From assembly GCA_903970185.1 (NCBI GenBank), contig CAJCIC010000126.1, positions 1 through 64,000 of the forward strand: DNA of 64,000 nucleotides, read 5' to 3'. Below are positions 53,819 to 64,000 of this stretch, piece after piece. The position numbers and the translations under genes were made by a program. Under the pieces are notes generated by a model. That model was given only the letters and a program-made list of their open reading frames with translations. It was not told the DNA's origin and ran no database searches. How positions within the stretch are numbered: position 1 is the stretch's first letter; each line of letters begins with the position of its first letter. The DNA comes from Gammaproteobacteria bacterium. GTDB taxonomy: Bacteria > Pseudomonadota > Gammaproteobacteria > Burkholderiales > Burkholderiaceae_D.

Positions 53819-53830
53819 GATAATATTACA
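53799..53830. promoter_or_regulatory. CrtJ/PpsR operator upstream of bchG
   Basis: TGTCAAGATAATATTACA (53813-53830) is an exact TGT-N12-ACA palindrome. It overlaps a perfect 7 bp inverted repeat TTGACAC-6-GTGTCAA (53799-53818), so half-sites are tripled here. It lies in the 66-72 bp between ppsR and bchG. Confidence 0.7.
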
Positions 53831-53855
53831 CTTTTAGCCCGCTTGAACCAGCGCG

Positions 53856-55277
53856 TCACTCGTCGGTTTCGCTCGCAAGATCGCCAAGGCCGTAGCGCCG
53901 CAACTTGACATACAGGCTTTGGCGGGAAAGCCCCAGCATTTCAGCGGCCGATGCACGGTTGTCCCGGGTCAACTCCAGCGCCGCTTCGATGCACAGCTTC
54001 TCGATCAAGTCCGTGGATTCACGAACCAGGTCCTTAAGCGAGACCCGCCCGACGAGTTCGGTGAGCTGCTCAACAGAGCGCGCCTGGGCGGGCACGGCGC
54101 GAGAATCGACCGCGCGCAGGCGCTGCTCGATATGGCGAATGGTAAAGCCAAGGCAGGGTTGCTCGCCATGAGGCACGGACACAGCCGAGACTTCGACATC
54201 AAGCGGTGCACCGTCTTCAGGCCGCATCGTCGTCGCGTACAGTCTCACGGCGCCATGCTGCTTGAGGTTGGTGATGAGCACACTCATGTCCACGCCGAGG
54301 CGGCCAAGCCAGCGATCGAGCATTTCCCCCTGGGCAAGCGTCTCTGACGCCAGCTGTGCAAGATCGGCAAAGGCGCGGTTGGCAATCAGGATCCGTCCCT
54401 CGGCATCGGTCACGACAAAGCCATCCGGCGCATTTTCCACGGCCTTCAAAAGCAGTGATTTCGCCCGCGGGATCTGCGTTGAGTCCGCGCCGTTAAGCAG
54501 TGACAGTCGCACGAGCAGCAGCGAGGCGCCTTCTTGCCGCACCAGCGATGCCGATACCTGGAACTCGCGTTCCGGAAAACCTTCGAGTCGAGCCCGAACA
54601 TCCTCACGTCGCGCCGCAACGCGGGCGTTTGCAAGCAAGGCCGTGATCGCCTCGGTGCTCTCGGCATCGAAGCCTTCAGGAAATTGGCGGCCGACGATGC
54701 GCTTCGCAGACTCGCCAAGCAACTGGGCCGCCGCGGGATTGGCCTCGATCACTTTCTGGGTCGCAGCATCGAGGATCAAAACGGCCTCGGAGGCCATCTG
54801 GAACATCAATCGATACCGCGTCTCGACATTGCGCAGCCGCCAGTAGTCGCGCTCCATCGATTGCTGCGCTTCGACCAGCCGTTGCTGCAGCACGCCGATT
54901 GCCCGCAGGTCGCGGCCGAACGCAACGAGGGGCCCGCGCGGACCCGCCTGGACCGCAGAGTAAAGAATCGGAATATCCGCGCCGCCAGCCGAAGGATGAT
55001 TGACGTGACGCCACTTGTGTCCAGCCTTCGAGCTTGCGTCCTCGAGCAAAGCCTCGACCTTGTCGCGGCTTTCCGGAGTGACGGTATCGATCCACAGCTG
55101 GCCAATCCATTTGCGATAGCCTTCCGCGGAGAGTTCTTCGCTCCCCACCGCAACGTCGCACACGGTGCCTTCATCGTCGATGATGAGCGCAATGTCGGAA
55201 GCCGCTGCGATCAAGCTTGCCGTTGCATCTGCATCGATGCCGGCAAGCAGATTCCTTGGCGTCTGGAAAGACTTCAC
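53856..55277 (-). CDS. ppsR: Photosynthesis gene repressor PpsR/CrtJ
   Basis: A 473-residue aerobic repressor of bch, crt and puc/puf genes. Three PAS-type regions (roughly 15-130, 145-260, 280-390) are joined by the Q-linker helix region around RLVEAQQSMERDYWRLRNVE. A Fis-type helix-turn-helix ends the protein (ASAAEMLGLSRQSLYVKLRRYGL). A Cys (EKLCIEAAL) lies at the beginning of the DNA-binding domain, the area of the redox-active Cys in Rhodobacter. The GTG at 55277 gives the family N-terminus MKSFQTPRNL and usual length; the frame is open to a TTG at 55337. Confidence 0.94.
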   Translation of the reverse strand: MKSFQTPRNLLAGIDADATASLIAAASDIALIIDDEGTVCDVAVGSEELSAEGYRKWIGQLWIDTVTPESRDKVEALLEDASSKAGHKWRHVNHPSAGGADIPILYSAVQAGPRGPLVAFGRDLRAIGVLQQRLVEAQQSMERDYWRLRNVETRYRLMFQMASEAVLILDAATQKVIEANPAAAQLLGESAKRIVGRQFPEGFDAESTEAITALLANARVAARREDVRARLEGFPEREFQVSASLVRQEGASLLLVRLSLLNGADSTQIPRAKSLLLKAVENAPDGFVVTDAEGRILIANRAFADLAQLASETLAQGEMLDRWLGRLGVDMSVLITNLKQHGAVRLYATTMRPEDGAPLDVEVSAVSVPHGEQPCLGFTIRHIEQRLRAVDSRAVPAQARSVEQLTELVGRVSLKDLVRESTDLIEKLCIEAALELTRDNRASAAEMLGLSRQSLYVKLRRYGLGDLASETDE

Positions 55278-55355
55278 GTCGGAAAGTTCTCCGTCACCTG
55301 TGCGCTTTAGCGCCAAGTTTCGCGGGAGCCTGCTCAAGCCTTCAACCCCATAAAA

Positions 55356-56285
55356 TCACCTCGACGACACCCGCTCTGCAATCAGGGCTTCAGCTGTCAA
55401 GACGGCTTCCCTCGCATCAATGGCCATCGCATGCGCGCCGACCTGAAGAACGAGCTCCGGTGCCGCGACGAACATCGGGCCGCCAACCAGCACCCGCACG
55501 TCGCGATTCAAAGACACCTTACAAATTTCATCAATGGCGGTCGTCACCTCGGGCAGCCGCGATGCCGAACCGACAGAGATCCCTATCACATCAAACCATT
55601 CCGCGGCTGCAATCTCCGAAATTGCCTTGCGATTGGTCGGCGGCTCACCCCACACCTCCCATCCTGCCTTGCGAAAAAACTCGGAAACCATGAAAACCCC
55701 TAACGTATGCTGCTCGCCAGGCGCCGCAATCAATAAGGCACGCCGGTCCGACCGGTAGCCGTCGAGATCACCGCGAAACGCATCGCTGTAAGAATGCATG
55801 ACTTGCTGCAAGCGCCCAAGGCCAATTGTCACATCGGCGAAGTTGCACAGGTCGGCTTCCCACATCGCACCAAGGCGCCGGGCTGCCGGCGCGAAAAGAT
55901 CGAGATACAGCACCTCGAGTGCATAACCCTGGTCAAGCAGGCCATCGACGAACATCAATCCGGCCCTCACTGATTCACGAAGCATGAGGTCGCAAAAATC
56001 GACCGCCTCTTCCATGTCGTGTGATGCGCGCTTTTCTTCAAGAGCGCGCTCGAGCCCCGGCCGAGCGCCGTGCAGCAGCATCAGTCGCGGAATGATTTCC
56101 GCTTCGATCGTTTGCGCAAGCGAAAGTTTGCGCGCGTCGCTGGAGATGGTTTGCGCGTATCCCAAAAGCTGTTTGCCGGGAAACTCGATCACCTGCCCCT
56201 CACCCAACTCGTCCCAATTTGTGTTGCTTGCGCTCCCCCGTGGTAACCCGCAATAGACCAGGCCATCCTGCGTCAAACCTTCCAT
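55356..56285 (-). CDS. ppaA: B12-binding antirepressor PpaA/AerR
   Basis: The protein counteracts PpsR. A helical region (residues about 60-150 of this form) precedes a cobalamin-binding Rossmann domain of the SCHIC type. APGEQHTLGVFMVSEFFRKAGW contains the candidate cobalamin-ligand His, and VLVGGPMFVAAPELV ends the fold. The ATG at 56285 has GGAGGAGG 4 nt upstream and gives 309 residues. The same frame opens at 56456, adding 57 residues without clear homology. AerR of Rhodobacter capsulatus is reported in long and short forms, so both may exist. It lies 78 bp upstream of the ppsR GTG and is divergent to bchF. Confidence 0.92.
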   Translation of the reverse strand: MEGLTQDGLVYCGLPRGSASNTNWDELGEGQVIEFPGKQLLGYAQTISSDARKLSLAQTIEAEIIPRLMLLHGARPGLERALEEKRASHDMEEAVDFCDLMLRESVRAGLMFVDGLLDQGYALEVLYLDLFAPAARRLGAMWEADLCNFADVTIGLGRLQQVMHSYSDAFRGDLDGYRSDRRALLIAAPGEQHTLGVFMVSEFFRKAGWEVWGEPPTNRKAISEIAAAEWFDVIGISVGSASRLPEVTTAIDEICKVSLNRDVRVLVGGPMFVAAPELVLQVGAHAMAIDAREAVLTAEALIAERVSSR

Positions 56286-56491
56286 CGGTCCCTCCTCCGA
56301 AGAAATCATGTTGCATGCCCTCTGTCTCCCGCTCTGCCGCGATCTCGTCGTCGCGATTGGTGGCTGGATTTTCTCTTGATCTGGACCAAAAACCGACGCG
56401 AGTGATTGCGCCCGATTTTTTTTGCTCATGGTTGCATCGTCCCAACGGTTCGTCAAAGTGTTTCTAGAAGATTTGTCGAATCCCGGCCGCT

Positions 56492-56509
56492 TGTCAAGTT
56501 ATCGTTACA
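56492..56509. promoter_or_regulatory. CrtJ/PpsR operator 1 between ppaA and bchF
   Basis: TGTCAAGTTATCGTTACA is an exact TGT-N12-ACA palindrome. On the minus strand its left half supplies TTGACA, a possible -35 element for ppaA with a weak AAATCT 17 bp on. Confidence 0.75.
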
Positions 56510-56516
56510 TTGTTTC

Positions 56517-56534
56517 TGTCTAGTCTGCTTGACA
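56517..56534. promoter_or_regulatory. CrtJ/PpsR operator 2 between ppaA and bchF
   Basis: TGTCTAGTCTGCTTGACA is a second exact TGT-N12-ACA palindrome, 25 bp from the first start to start. Its right half is the bchF -35 element. Confidence 0.75.
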
Positions 56535-56557
56535 TAGTTGCTTTCCAGGTCTAAATT
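56529..56557 (+). promoter_or_regulatory. Predicted sigma-70 promoter of the bchF operon
   Basis: TTGACA (56529-56534), 17 bp spacer, TAAATT (56552-56557). The -35 element is embedded in PpsR operator 2, so repressor binding and polymerase binding exclude each other. The predicted start is near 56564, about 26 nt before the bchF ATG. Confidence 0.7.
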
Positions 56558-56589
56558 TTGATCCATCGACGCTCAAGGCAAAAAACACG

Positions 56590-58391
<1,802 letters not shown>

Positions 58392-58393
58392 CC

Positions 58394-60019
58394 ATGCAAC
58401 TTACCGTCTGGACTTACGAAGGCCCGCCGCACGTTGGCGCAATGCGCATTGCCACCGCCATGGAAAACGTGCACTACGTCTTGCACGCGCCACAGGGCGA
58501 TACCTACGCTGACCTGCTGTTCACGATGATCGAGCGCAATAGCCGCAGGCCTCCGGTGACGTATACGACGTTTCAGGCACGCGATCTTGGCGGGGACACT
58601 GCCGAGCTCTTCAAGAATGCCGTCTCTGAAGCTTACGAGCGCTTTCGGCCCGCTGCCATGCTTGTCGGCTCGTCGTGCACGGCCGAGCTTATCCAGGACG
58701 ATCCCGCAGGCCTTGCCAGAGCACTGAATCTGCCGATTCCAGTCGTTCCTCTTGAATTGCCGGCCTACCAGAAGAAAGAAAACTGGGGCGCCGCCGAGAC
58801 CTTCTACCGCGTCGTGCGTGCCCTCGCTGGCCAGGCATCGACGAAGCAAGCGAGCCAGGCCACCGGCGAGCAAGGCGCCCGCAACGCCAGCCAGCGACCG
58901 CGCTGCAATCTCCTTGGCCCAAGCGCTCTTGGCTTTCGCCACAGGGACGACGTCGCCGAGATTTCCAGCCTGCTTGCCTTGCTCGGCATTGACGTCCACG
59001 TGGTCGCGCCGCTGGGCGCAAGCCCGGCGGATATCGCGCGCCTTGGTGAGGCCGATTTCAATATCGTCCTGTATCCCGAAATCGCGGGTGTTGCCGCCCA
59101 ATGGCTTGAGAAAACGTTCTCACAGCCCACCGTCAGAACGGTACCGATCGGCGTGAATGCCACGAAGGATTTCATCGGCGAAGTTGCCGCCATTGCGGGC
59201 GTTGATGCCACACATGTGCTAAGCGGGCCGGCGTCGCGCGCGCGCTGGTATTCGCGCTCGGTTGACTCCACCTATCTGACCGGCAAACGGGTATTCATCT
59301 TCGGCGACGCAACGCACGCGATCGCGGCTGCGCGCATCGCAAGGGATGAGCTTGGCTTTGAAGTGGTCGGGCTTGGCACCTATAGCCGGGAATTTGCGCG
59401 CGATGTCCGCGCTGCGGCGACGGGCCATGGGCTCGAGGCGCTGATTACCGATGACTACCTCGAAGTCGAGGCTCAAATCGAATCACTGCAACCTGAGCTT
59501 GTGCTTGGCACACAGATGGAACGCCACATCGCCAAGCGCCTTGGCATTCCCTGCGCGGTGATTTCATCGCCGATTCACGTCCAGGATTTTCCGGCTCGCT
59601 ATGCACCGCAGATGGGTTTCGAAGGCGCCAACGTGATCTTCGACACGTGGGTTCATCCGCTGATGATGGGCCTTGAAGAGCACCTCATCACGATGTTTCG
59701 CGAAGACCCGGAATTCCACGACGAATCGCCGTCCCATCTTGGCTACCTGCCAGCGTCCGAGACGCGCACGGGCAAGCCCGTTGCGCCCGAGATACCGGTG
59801 GCGGCCGTGTCGATCGCCGCATCCCGTCCGGTCGCGCTGGTTGACGCGCTGGTCCAGGCAACGACCTGGGACAGCGAAGCAGAGCGTGAGCTACGCAAGA
59901 TCCCTTTCTTTGTGCGCGGCAAAGCGCGTCGCAATACCGAGAACTACGCAACAGAGCGCGGCGTAGCAACGATCACAGTGGAGACACTTTACGATGCCAA
60001 GGCCCATTTCAGCCGCTAG
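58394..60019 (+). CDS. bchB: Light-independent protochlorophyllide reductase subunit B
   Basis: A 541-residue DPOR subunit. Asp36 ([11 protein letters not shown]) is the unusual fourth ligand of the NB cluster known from Rhodobacter capsulatus. A low-complexity linker rich in Gln, Ala and Ser lies at about residues 146-169 between conserved blocks. The C-terminal domain has the DPOR ending with a small helical module ([22 protein letters not shown]). The last 26 bp overlap the start of bchH. Confidence 0.96.
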   Translation: MQLTVWTYEGPPHVGAMRIATAMENVHYVLHAPQGDTYADLLFTMIERNSRRPPVTYTTFQARDLGGDTAELFKNAVSEAYERFRPAAMLVGSSCTAELIQDDPAGLARALNLPIPVVPLELPAYQKKENWGAAETFYRVVRALAGQASTKQASQATGEQGARNASQRPRCNLLGPSALGFRHRDDVAEISSLLALLGIDVHVVAPLGASPADIARLGEADFNIVLYPEIAGVAAQWLEKTFSQPTVRTVPIGVNATKDFIGEVAAIAGVDATHVLSGPASRARWYSRSVDSTYLTGKRVFIFGDATHAIAAARIARDELGFEVVGLGTYSREFARDVRAAATGHGLEALITDDYLEVEAQIESLQPELVLGTQMERHIAKRLGIPCAVISSPIHVQDFPARYAPQMGFEGANVIFDTWVHPLMMGLEEHLITMFREDPEFHDESPSHLGYLPASETRTGKPVAPEIPVAAVSIAASRPVALVDALVQATTWDSEAERELRKIPFFVRGKARRNTENYATERGVATITVETLYDAKAHFSR

Positions 60020-63000
60020 CCAAGCCCAGGTGCGGGTGGTCATCGTGACCATGGACCCGCATCTGGCGAGTGCCTGCGAACGAGCGCAGAGCATTTTGCG
60101 ACGGGACTTCGACGGGCTGCAACTGAGCATGCATGCCGCATCGGAATGGGGCCAGGATGGAGAGGCGCTCGAGCGCTGCAAGGAAGACATTGCGCGCGCC
60201 GACATCGTCGTCGTCACGATGCTTTTCATGGAAGACCATTTCCAGCCCGTGCTTGCCGCGCTCAGGTCGCGACGCGATCAGTGTGACGCGATGGTATGTG
60301 CGATGTCGGCAGGCGAAGTCGTCAAGCTGACCCGGCTCGGTCGCTTTACCATGGACGGCAGCTCGTCGGGGGCGATGAGCTTCCTAAAGCGGCTGCGCGG
60401 CAATCGCTCCAAGACTCAGGCAGCGGGCGCACAACAGATGAAAATGTTGCGGCGTATCCCGAGGCTCTTGCGTTTCATCCCGGGCTCGGCGCAAGACGTG
60501 CGCGCATACTTCCTTACGCTCCAGTATTGGCTCGGCGGCTCGGAAGACAATCTCGTCAATATGGTACGGTTGCTCATCGACCGCTATGCAGACGGGCCAC
60601 GCCAGATCCTGCGCGGCTCGGTGAAAGTGATGGCGCCGATCGAATACCCCGAGGTCGGCGTCTACCACCCGCGCCTGGAAACACGCATGACGAGCGAGCT
60701 ATCGCGGCTTGCCTCGCAAAATGAAGGCAAGCAAGGTACGGTCGGGCTCCTGTTGCTGCGCTCCTACCTTCTTGCCGGCAATACGGCCCACTACGATGGC
60801 GTCATCACGGCGCTTGAAGAGCGAGGACTGCGGGTGATTCCGGCATTCGCTGCAGGCCTTGACGCTCGTCCGGCAATCGACGGGTACTTCCGCAAGAATG
60901 GCAAGACGACGATCGACGCGCTCGTCTCCCTCACCGGATTTTCCCTTGTTGGCGGCCCTGCCTACAACGACGCGAGTGCCGCAGAAGCGACGCTTGCGAC
61001 ACTTGACGTACCCTACTTTGCAGCCCATCCCCTCGAGTTCCAGACCCTTGAGGAATGGGGCGCCTCCGACCGCGGCTTAAGCCCGGTCGAGAACACCATC
61101 ATGGTGGCGATTCCGGAACTCGACGGTGCCACGTCGCCGATGGTCTTTGGCGGCCGATCCAATGCGGCCGGCAAGCCCTGCACGGGCTGCTCGCGGGGCT
61201 GCACCTTTTCCGTCACGAATCACGTCCGCGACATGCGTTCCTGTGCCGAGCGCGCGGATACGCTTTCATCGCGCGTCTTGCGCGTGATCCAGTTACGAAA
61301 AACGCGTGCCGCGAAACGGCGCATCGCGATTGTCATCTTCAATTTTCCGCCCAACGCCGGCAATACCGGGACGGCAGCACAGCTTTCGGTGTTCGCCTCG
61401 CTCTATAACACCCTCGCCGGCATGAAACATCAGGGCTACGATGTCGATCTGCCAAGCAATGTCGACGAGCTCAGGCGCGCCATCGTCGAAGGCAACGCGG
61501 CTCATGTCGGCGCCCATGCCAACGTGCACGCCCGCATTCCCGCCGATGACCATGTCAGACGCGAACCCTGGTTAGCCGACATCGAGGCTCAATGGGGACC
61601 GGCTCCTGGCCGTCAGCAGACCGACGGTGCTTCGATTTTCGTCCTCGGCGCCCAATTCGGAAGTGTCTTCGTCGGCGTCCAGCCGTCGGTCGGATATGAG
61701 GGCGACCCGATGAAGCTGTTGTTCCAGAAGGGCTTCGCTCCGACGCACGCGTTCTCAGCCTTCTACCGCTACCTGCGCGATGACTTCAAGGCCGACGCGG
61801 TCCTGCACTTTGGCACCCATGGCGCGCTTGAATTCATGCCCGGCAAGCAGGCGGGCCTGTCGGCGTCGTGCTGGCCCGACCGCCTGATTGCAGATTTGCC
61901 GAACTTCTATCTCTATGCCTCGAATAACCCGTCAGAGGGGACCATCGCCAAGCGCCGCTCCGGTGCGACGCTCATCAGCTACCTGACACCTCCGATCACC
62001 AACGCCGGACTCTATCGCGGCCTTTCCAGCCTGAAGGCCTCGATCGATCGCTGGCGTTCGTCGGATCTGCCGCCACAGGAGCAGTCGTCTCTCGCGCGCC
62101 TGATCCAGGAGCAGGCTGCAGACATCGATCTCGCGACGTCAGCGCCTTCGTGGCACCTCGACGAATGCGAGAAACGCATTATCTCGCTCAACCAAAAACT
62201 GCTCGAGGTCGAATACGCGCTCATTCCGCACGGACTGCACGTTGTCGGCCAGAGCGCGACCGCAGAACAGCGCATCGAATTGCTCGAGGCCATCGCAAAG
62301 GCCGACGGTACCGAGATGTCGCGCGAAGCGATCGCCGCATTGATTGACGGCGCCGCGCCAGAGATTGCGCTTGCGACCAGTCGCGAGCGCCATGCGCCAG
62401 ACGTGTCCGCGAGGATGCTTCTGAAATTGCAAGAGCTCGCAAGGACCAACGCGCTGCTCGCGAAGGATCACGAAGTGCCGGCAATCCTGCAAGCGCTTGA
62501 CGGACGCTTCATCCGACCCGCTGCAGGCGGCGACTTGATGCGCACGCCTTCGATCCTGCCAACAGGACGCAACCTGCATGGCTTTGATCCCTTCCGTATT
62601 CCCAGCACCTACGCGATGCTCGACGGCGCGCAGCAGGCCGAGCGCTTGCTCAAGCGTCACATGGAAGACGGCAATCCGTTGCCAGAATCGATTGCGCTGG
62701 TGCTCTGGGGCACGGATAACCTCAAATCCGAGGGTGGCCCGATCGGCCAGGCGCTGGCCCTCTTTGGCGCGCGCCCGCGCTTTGACAGCTATGGTCGGTT
62801 GGCTGGCGCAACCTTGATCACGCTCGAAGAACTGCAACGGCCACGCGTTGACGTCGTCGTGACGCTGTCGGGAATCTTTCGCGACCTGATGCCGCTGCAA
62901 ATCAAACTCCTTGCCGAAGCGGCGTTTTTGGCCGCAAGCGCCGATGAACCTCTGGACAGGAACTTCGTGCGCAAGCATGCATTGAGCTACCAGCAACAGC

Positions 63001-63779
63001 ACGCCTGCGACCTGGAAACGGCCGCGCTGCGTGTTTTTGGCAATGCCGATGGGACCTACGGATCCAATGTCAATCACTTGATTGAGAACGGACGCTGGGC
63101 CAATGAAGACGAGCTGGCCGAAACCTATTCCCAGCGCAAGAGCTTCGCCTACGGACGCCTTGGACGCCCCCTGCCGCGCGCTGCGCTTTTGCAAAGTGTC
63201 CTGGCCGACGTCGAGCTGACCTACCAGAATCTTGATTCGGTCGAACTCGGCGTTACCACCATCGACACCTATTTCGATACGCTGGGAGGCATTTCACAGG
63301 CCGTCAAACGTGCGCGCGGCAAATCTGCCTCGGTCTATATCGGCGACCAGACGTCAGGGGCCGGTGGCCAGGTGCGAACGCTCGCCGAGCAGGTCGCGCT
63401 TGAGACACGCACGCGCATGCTCAATCCCAAATGGTATGAAGGCATGCTCGAACACGGTTACGAAGGCGTGCGGCAGATCGAGACGCACGTCACCAACACG
63501 ATGGGTTGGTCGGCAACCACTGGACAAGTGGCGCCGTGGATCTATCAGCAGCTGACCGAGACGTTCATGCTTGACGAGGCGATGCGCGAAAGACTCTCCG
63601 CGCTCAACCCGACTGCATCGGCGAAAGTTGCCGACCGGCTGCTTGAGGCCCACAAGCGCAAATACTGGAACCCGGATAGCGCGACGCTCGATGCCTTGCG
63701 GCGCGCGGGCGACGAACTCGAAGACCGCCTTGAGGGCATTTTCCCACCGGCTCACGCCTCGGAGAAACTGGCAGCATGA
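59994..63779 (+). CDS. bchH: Magnesium chelatase subunit H
   Basis: A 1261-residue porphyrin-binding subunit of the chelatase. The N-terminus [19 protein letters not shown] is typical. The central CobN-like core includes [23 protein letters not shown], with conserved His residues near residue 610, and [17 protein letters not shown]. The C-terminal third has [17 protein letters not shown] and [22 protein letters not shown]. The ATG lies within bchB with GGAG upstream, giving a 26 bp overlap. It completes the chelatase with BchI and BchD, which are encoded 11-14 kb away. Confidence 0.97.
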   Translation: MPRPISAASQAQVRVVIVTMDPHLASACERAQSILRRDFDGLQLSMHAASEWGQDGEALERCKEDIARADIVVVTMLFMEDHFQPVLAALRSRRDQCDAMVCAMSAGEVVKLTRLGRFTMDGSSSGAMSFLKRLRGNRSKTQAAGAQQMKMLRRIPRLLRFIPGSAQDVRAYFLTLQYWLGGSEDNLVNMVRLLIDRYADGPRQILRGSVKVMAPIEYPEVGVYHPRLETRMTSELSRLASQNEGKQGTVGLLLLRSYLLAGNTAHYDGVITALEERGLRVIPAFAAGLDARPAIDGYFRKNGKTTIDALVSLTGFSLVGGPAYNDASAAEATLATLDVPYFAAHPLEFQTLEEWGASDRGLSPVENTIMVAIPELDGATSPMVFGGRSNAAGKPCTGCSRGCTFSVTNHVRDMRSCAERADTLSSRVLRVIQLRKTRAAKRRIAIVIFNFPPNAGNTGTAAQLSVFASLYNTLAGMKHQGYDVDLPSNVDELRRAIVEGNAAHVGAHANVHARIPADDHVRREPWLADIEAQWGPAPGRQQTDGASIFVLGAQFGSVFVGVQPSVGYEGDPMKLLFQKGFAPTHAFSAFYRYLRDDFKADAVLHFGTHGALEFMPGKQAGLSASCWPDRLIADLPNFYLYASNNPSEGTIAKRRSGATLISYLTPPITNAGLYRGLSSLKASIDRWRSSDLPPQEQSSLARLIQEQAADIDLATSAPSWHLDECEKRIISLNQKLLEVEYALIPHGLHVVGQSATAEQRIELLEAIAKADGTEMSREAIAALIDGAAPEIALATSRERHAPDVSARMLLKLQELARTNALLAKDHEVPAILQALDGRFIRPAAGGDLMRTPSILPTGRNLHGFDPFRIPSTYAMLDGAQQAERLLKRHMEDGNPLPESIALVLWGTDNLKSEGGPIGQALALFGARPRFDSYGRLAGATLITLEELQRPRVDVVVTLSGIFRDLMPLQIKLLAEAAFLAASADEPLDRNFVRKHALSYQQQHACDLETAALRVFGNADGTYGSNVNHLIENGRWANEDELAETYSQRKSFAYGRLGRPLPRAALLQSVLADVELTYQNLDSVELGVTTIDTYFDTLGGISQAVKRARGKSASVYIGDQTSGAGGQVRTLAEQVALETRTRMLNPKWYEGMLEHGYEGVRQIETHVTNTMGWSATTGQVAPWIYQQLTETFMLDEAMRERLSALNPTASAKVADRLLEAHKRKYWNPDSATLDALRRAGDELEDRLEGIFPPAHASEKLAA

Positions 63780-63809
63780 ATCACCTTTACCAAAATTCGA
63801 AGCGAAGCG

Positions 63810-63842
63810 CCTGCATGCCGCTCTTTGTTTCTTGCATGCAGG
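63810..63842 (+). other. Stem-loop between bchH and bchL
   Basis: A perfect 9 bp inverted repeat, CCTGCATGC (63810-63818) and GCATGCAGG (63834-63842), with a 15 nt loop. It ends about 20 nt before the bchL start codon. It may stabilise the downstream message or tune its translation. Confidence 0.55.
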
Positions 63843-63861
63843 ACTCACAGGGAGTAGCGCT

Positions 63862-64000
63862 TTGGAAACCGTAGCCGTTCCGTTTGCCACACTGAAATCA
63901 AGACTTCGCCCCACTGACGGTGAGGGAAGCGTACAGGTTCAGCTGGACCCTACCGTCGACATCGGCACGGCCAAGGTCTTTGCCGTCTATGGCAAGGGCG
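63862..64000 (+). CDS. bchL: Light-independent protochlorophyllide reductase iron protein BchL, 3' end outside the window
   Basis: Only the first 46 residues are present. They end in KVFAVYGKG, the beginning of the NifH-like P-loop of BchL, the ATP-dependent electron donor to BchNB. The start is probably TTG 63862 with GGGAG about 8 nt upstream; another in-frame TTG at 63832 is less likely. No in-frame ATG is available. It follows bchH by 82 bp. Confidence 0.85.
   Translation, partial: METVAVPFATLKSRLRPTDGEGSVQVQLDPTVDIGTAKVFAVYGKG

Overview
The window comes from a GC-rich purple phototrophic proteobacterium and is dominated by a photosynthesis gene cluster (about 31.0-64.0 kb): a type II reaction centre with a four-haem PufC subunit, LH1 but no LH2, acyclic carotenoid genes (crtC, crtD, crtF) and the light-independent bacteriochlorophyll a enzymes (bchFNBHL, bchXYZ). 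The gene content, and the absence of pufQ and pufX, point to a betaproteobacterium of the Rubrivivax type. That placement is inferred from gene content and recall, not from a database search.

Layout. (1) 1-10.4 kb, plus strand: a catabolic and uptake island with an aldehyde dehydrogenase (cut by the window edge), a five-gene LIV-type ABC transporter, an intradiol ring-cleavage dioxygenase, a Rieske ferredoxin, a 3-hydroxyisobutyrate dehydrogenase-like enzyme, an amidohydrolase and an exported SMP-30-like protein. (2) 10.7-17.7 kb: an exported S46 peptidase, then an ABC ATPase paired with a permease fused to an M1 metallopeptidase. (3) 18.2-26.4 kb: three large signalling proteins (CHASE3-PAS-degenerate GGDEF-EAL-REC, a hybrid histidine kinase with Hpt, and a REC-EAL protein). 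(4) 26.5-30.8 kb, minus strand: a TetR/SDR pair with a duplicated operator, a formate/nitrite-type transporter and a three-haem cytochrome c. (5) 31.0-64.0 kb: the photosynthesis cluster.

The photosynthesis cluster has four transcription blocks. crtE-crtF-bchX-bchY-bchZ-pufBALMC runs leftward as a superoperon. crtD-crtC runs rightward from the shared crtE/crtD promoter region. ppaA-ppsR and bchG-(PucC-like)-bchP-tspO-orf107-bchI-bchD-crtI-crtB run leftward and end in three small genes. bchF-bchN-bchB-bchH-bchL runs rightward and leaves the window. TGT-N12-ACA palindromes, the classical CrtJ/PpsR operator, sit at exactly three control points: crtE/crtD (one perfect, one imperfect), bchG (one) and ppaA/bchF (two). 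The repressor PpsR and its B12-binding antirepressor PpaA/AerR are encoded between them, so the cluster looks self-regulated by oxygen and light.

The least explained features are the crtC reading frame starting about 350 nt inside crtD behind a consensus Shine-Dalgarno sequence, two tandem micro-membrane proteins sharing a motif in identical register downstream of crtB, the large hairpins that bracket the puf messages, the missing bchC in the superoperon, and the uncharacterised catabolic island. I saw no tRNA, rRNA, insertion sequence or CRISPR array.
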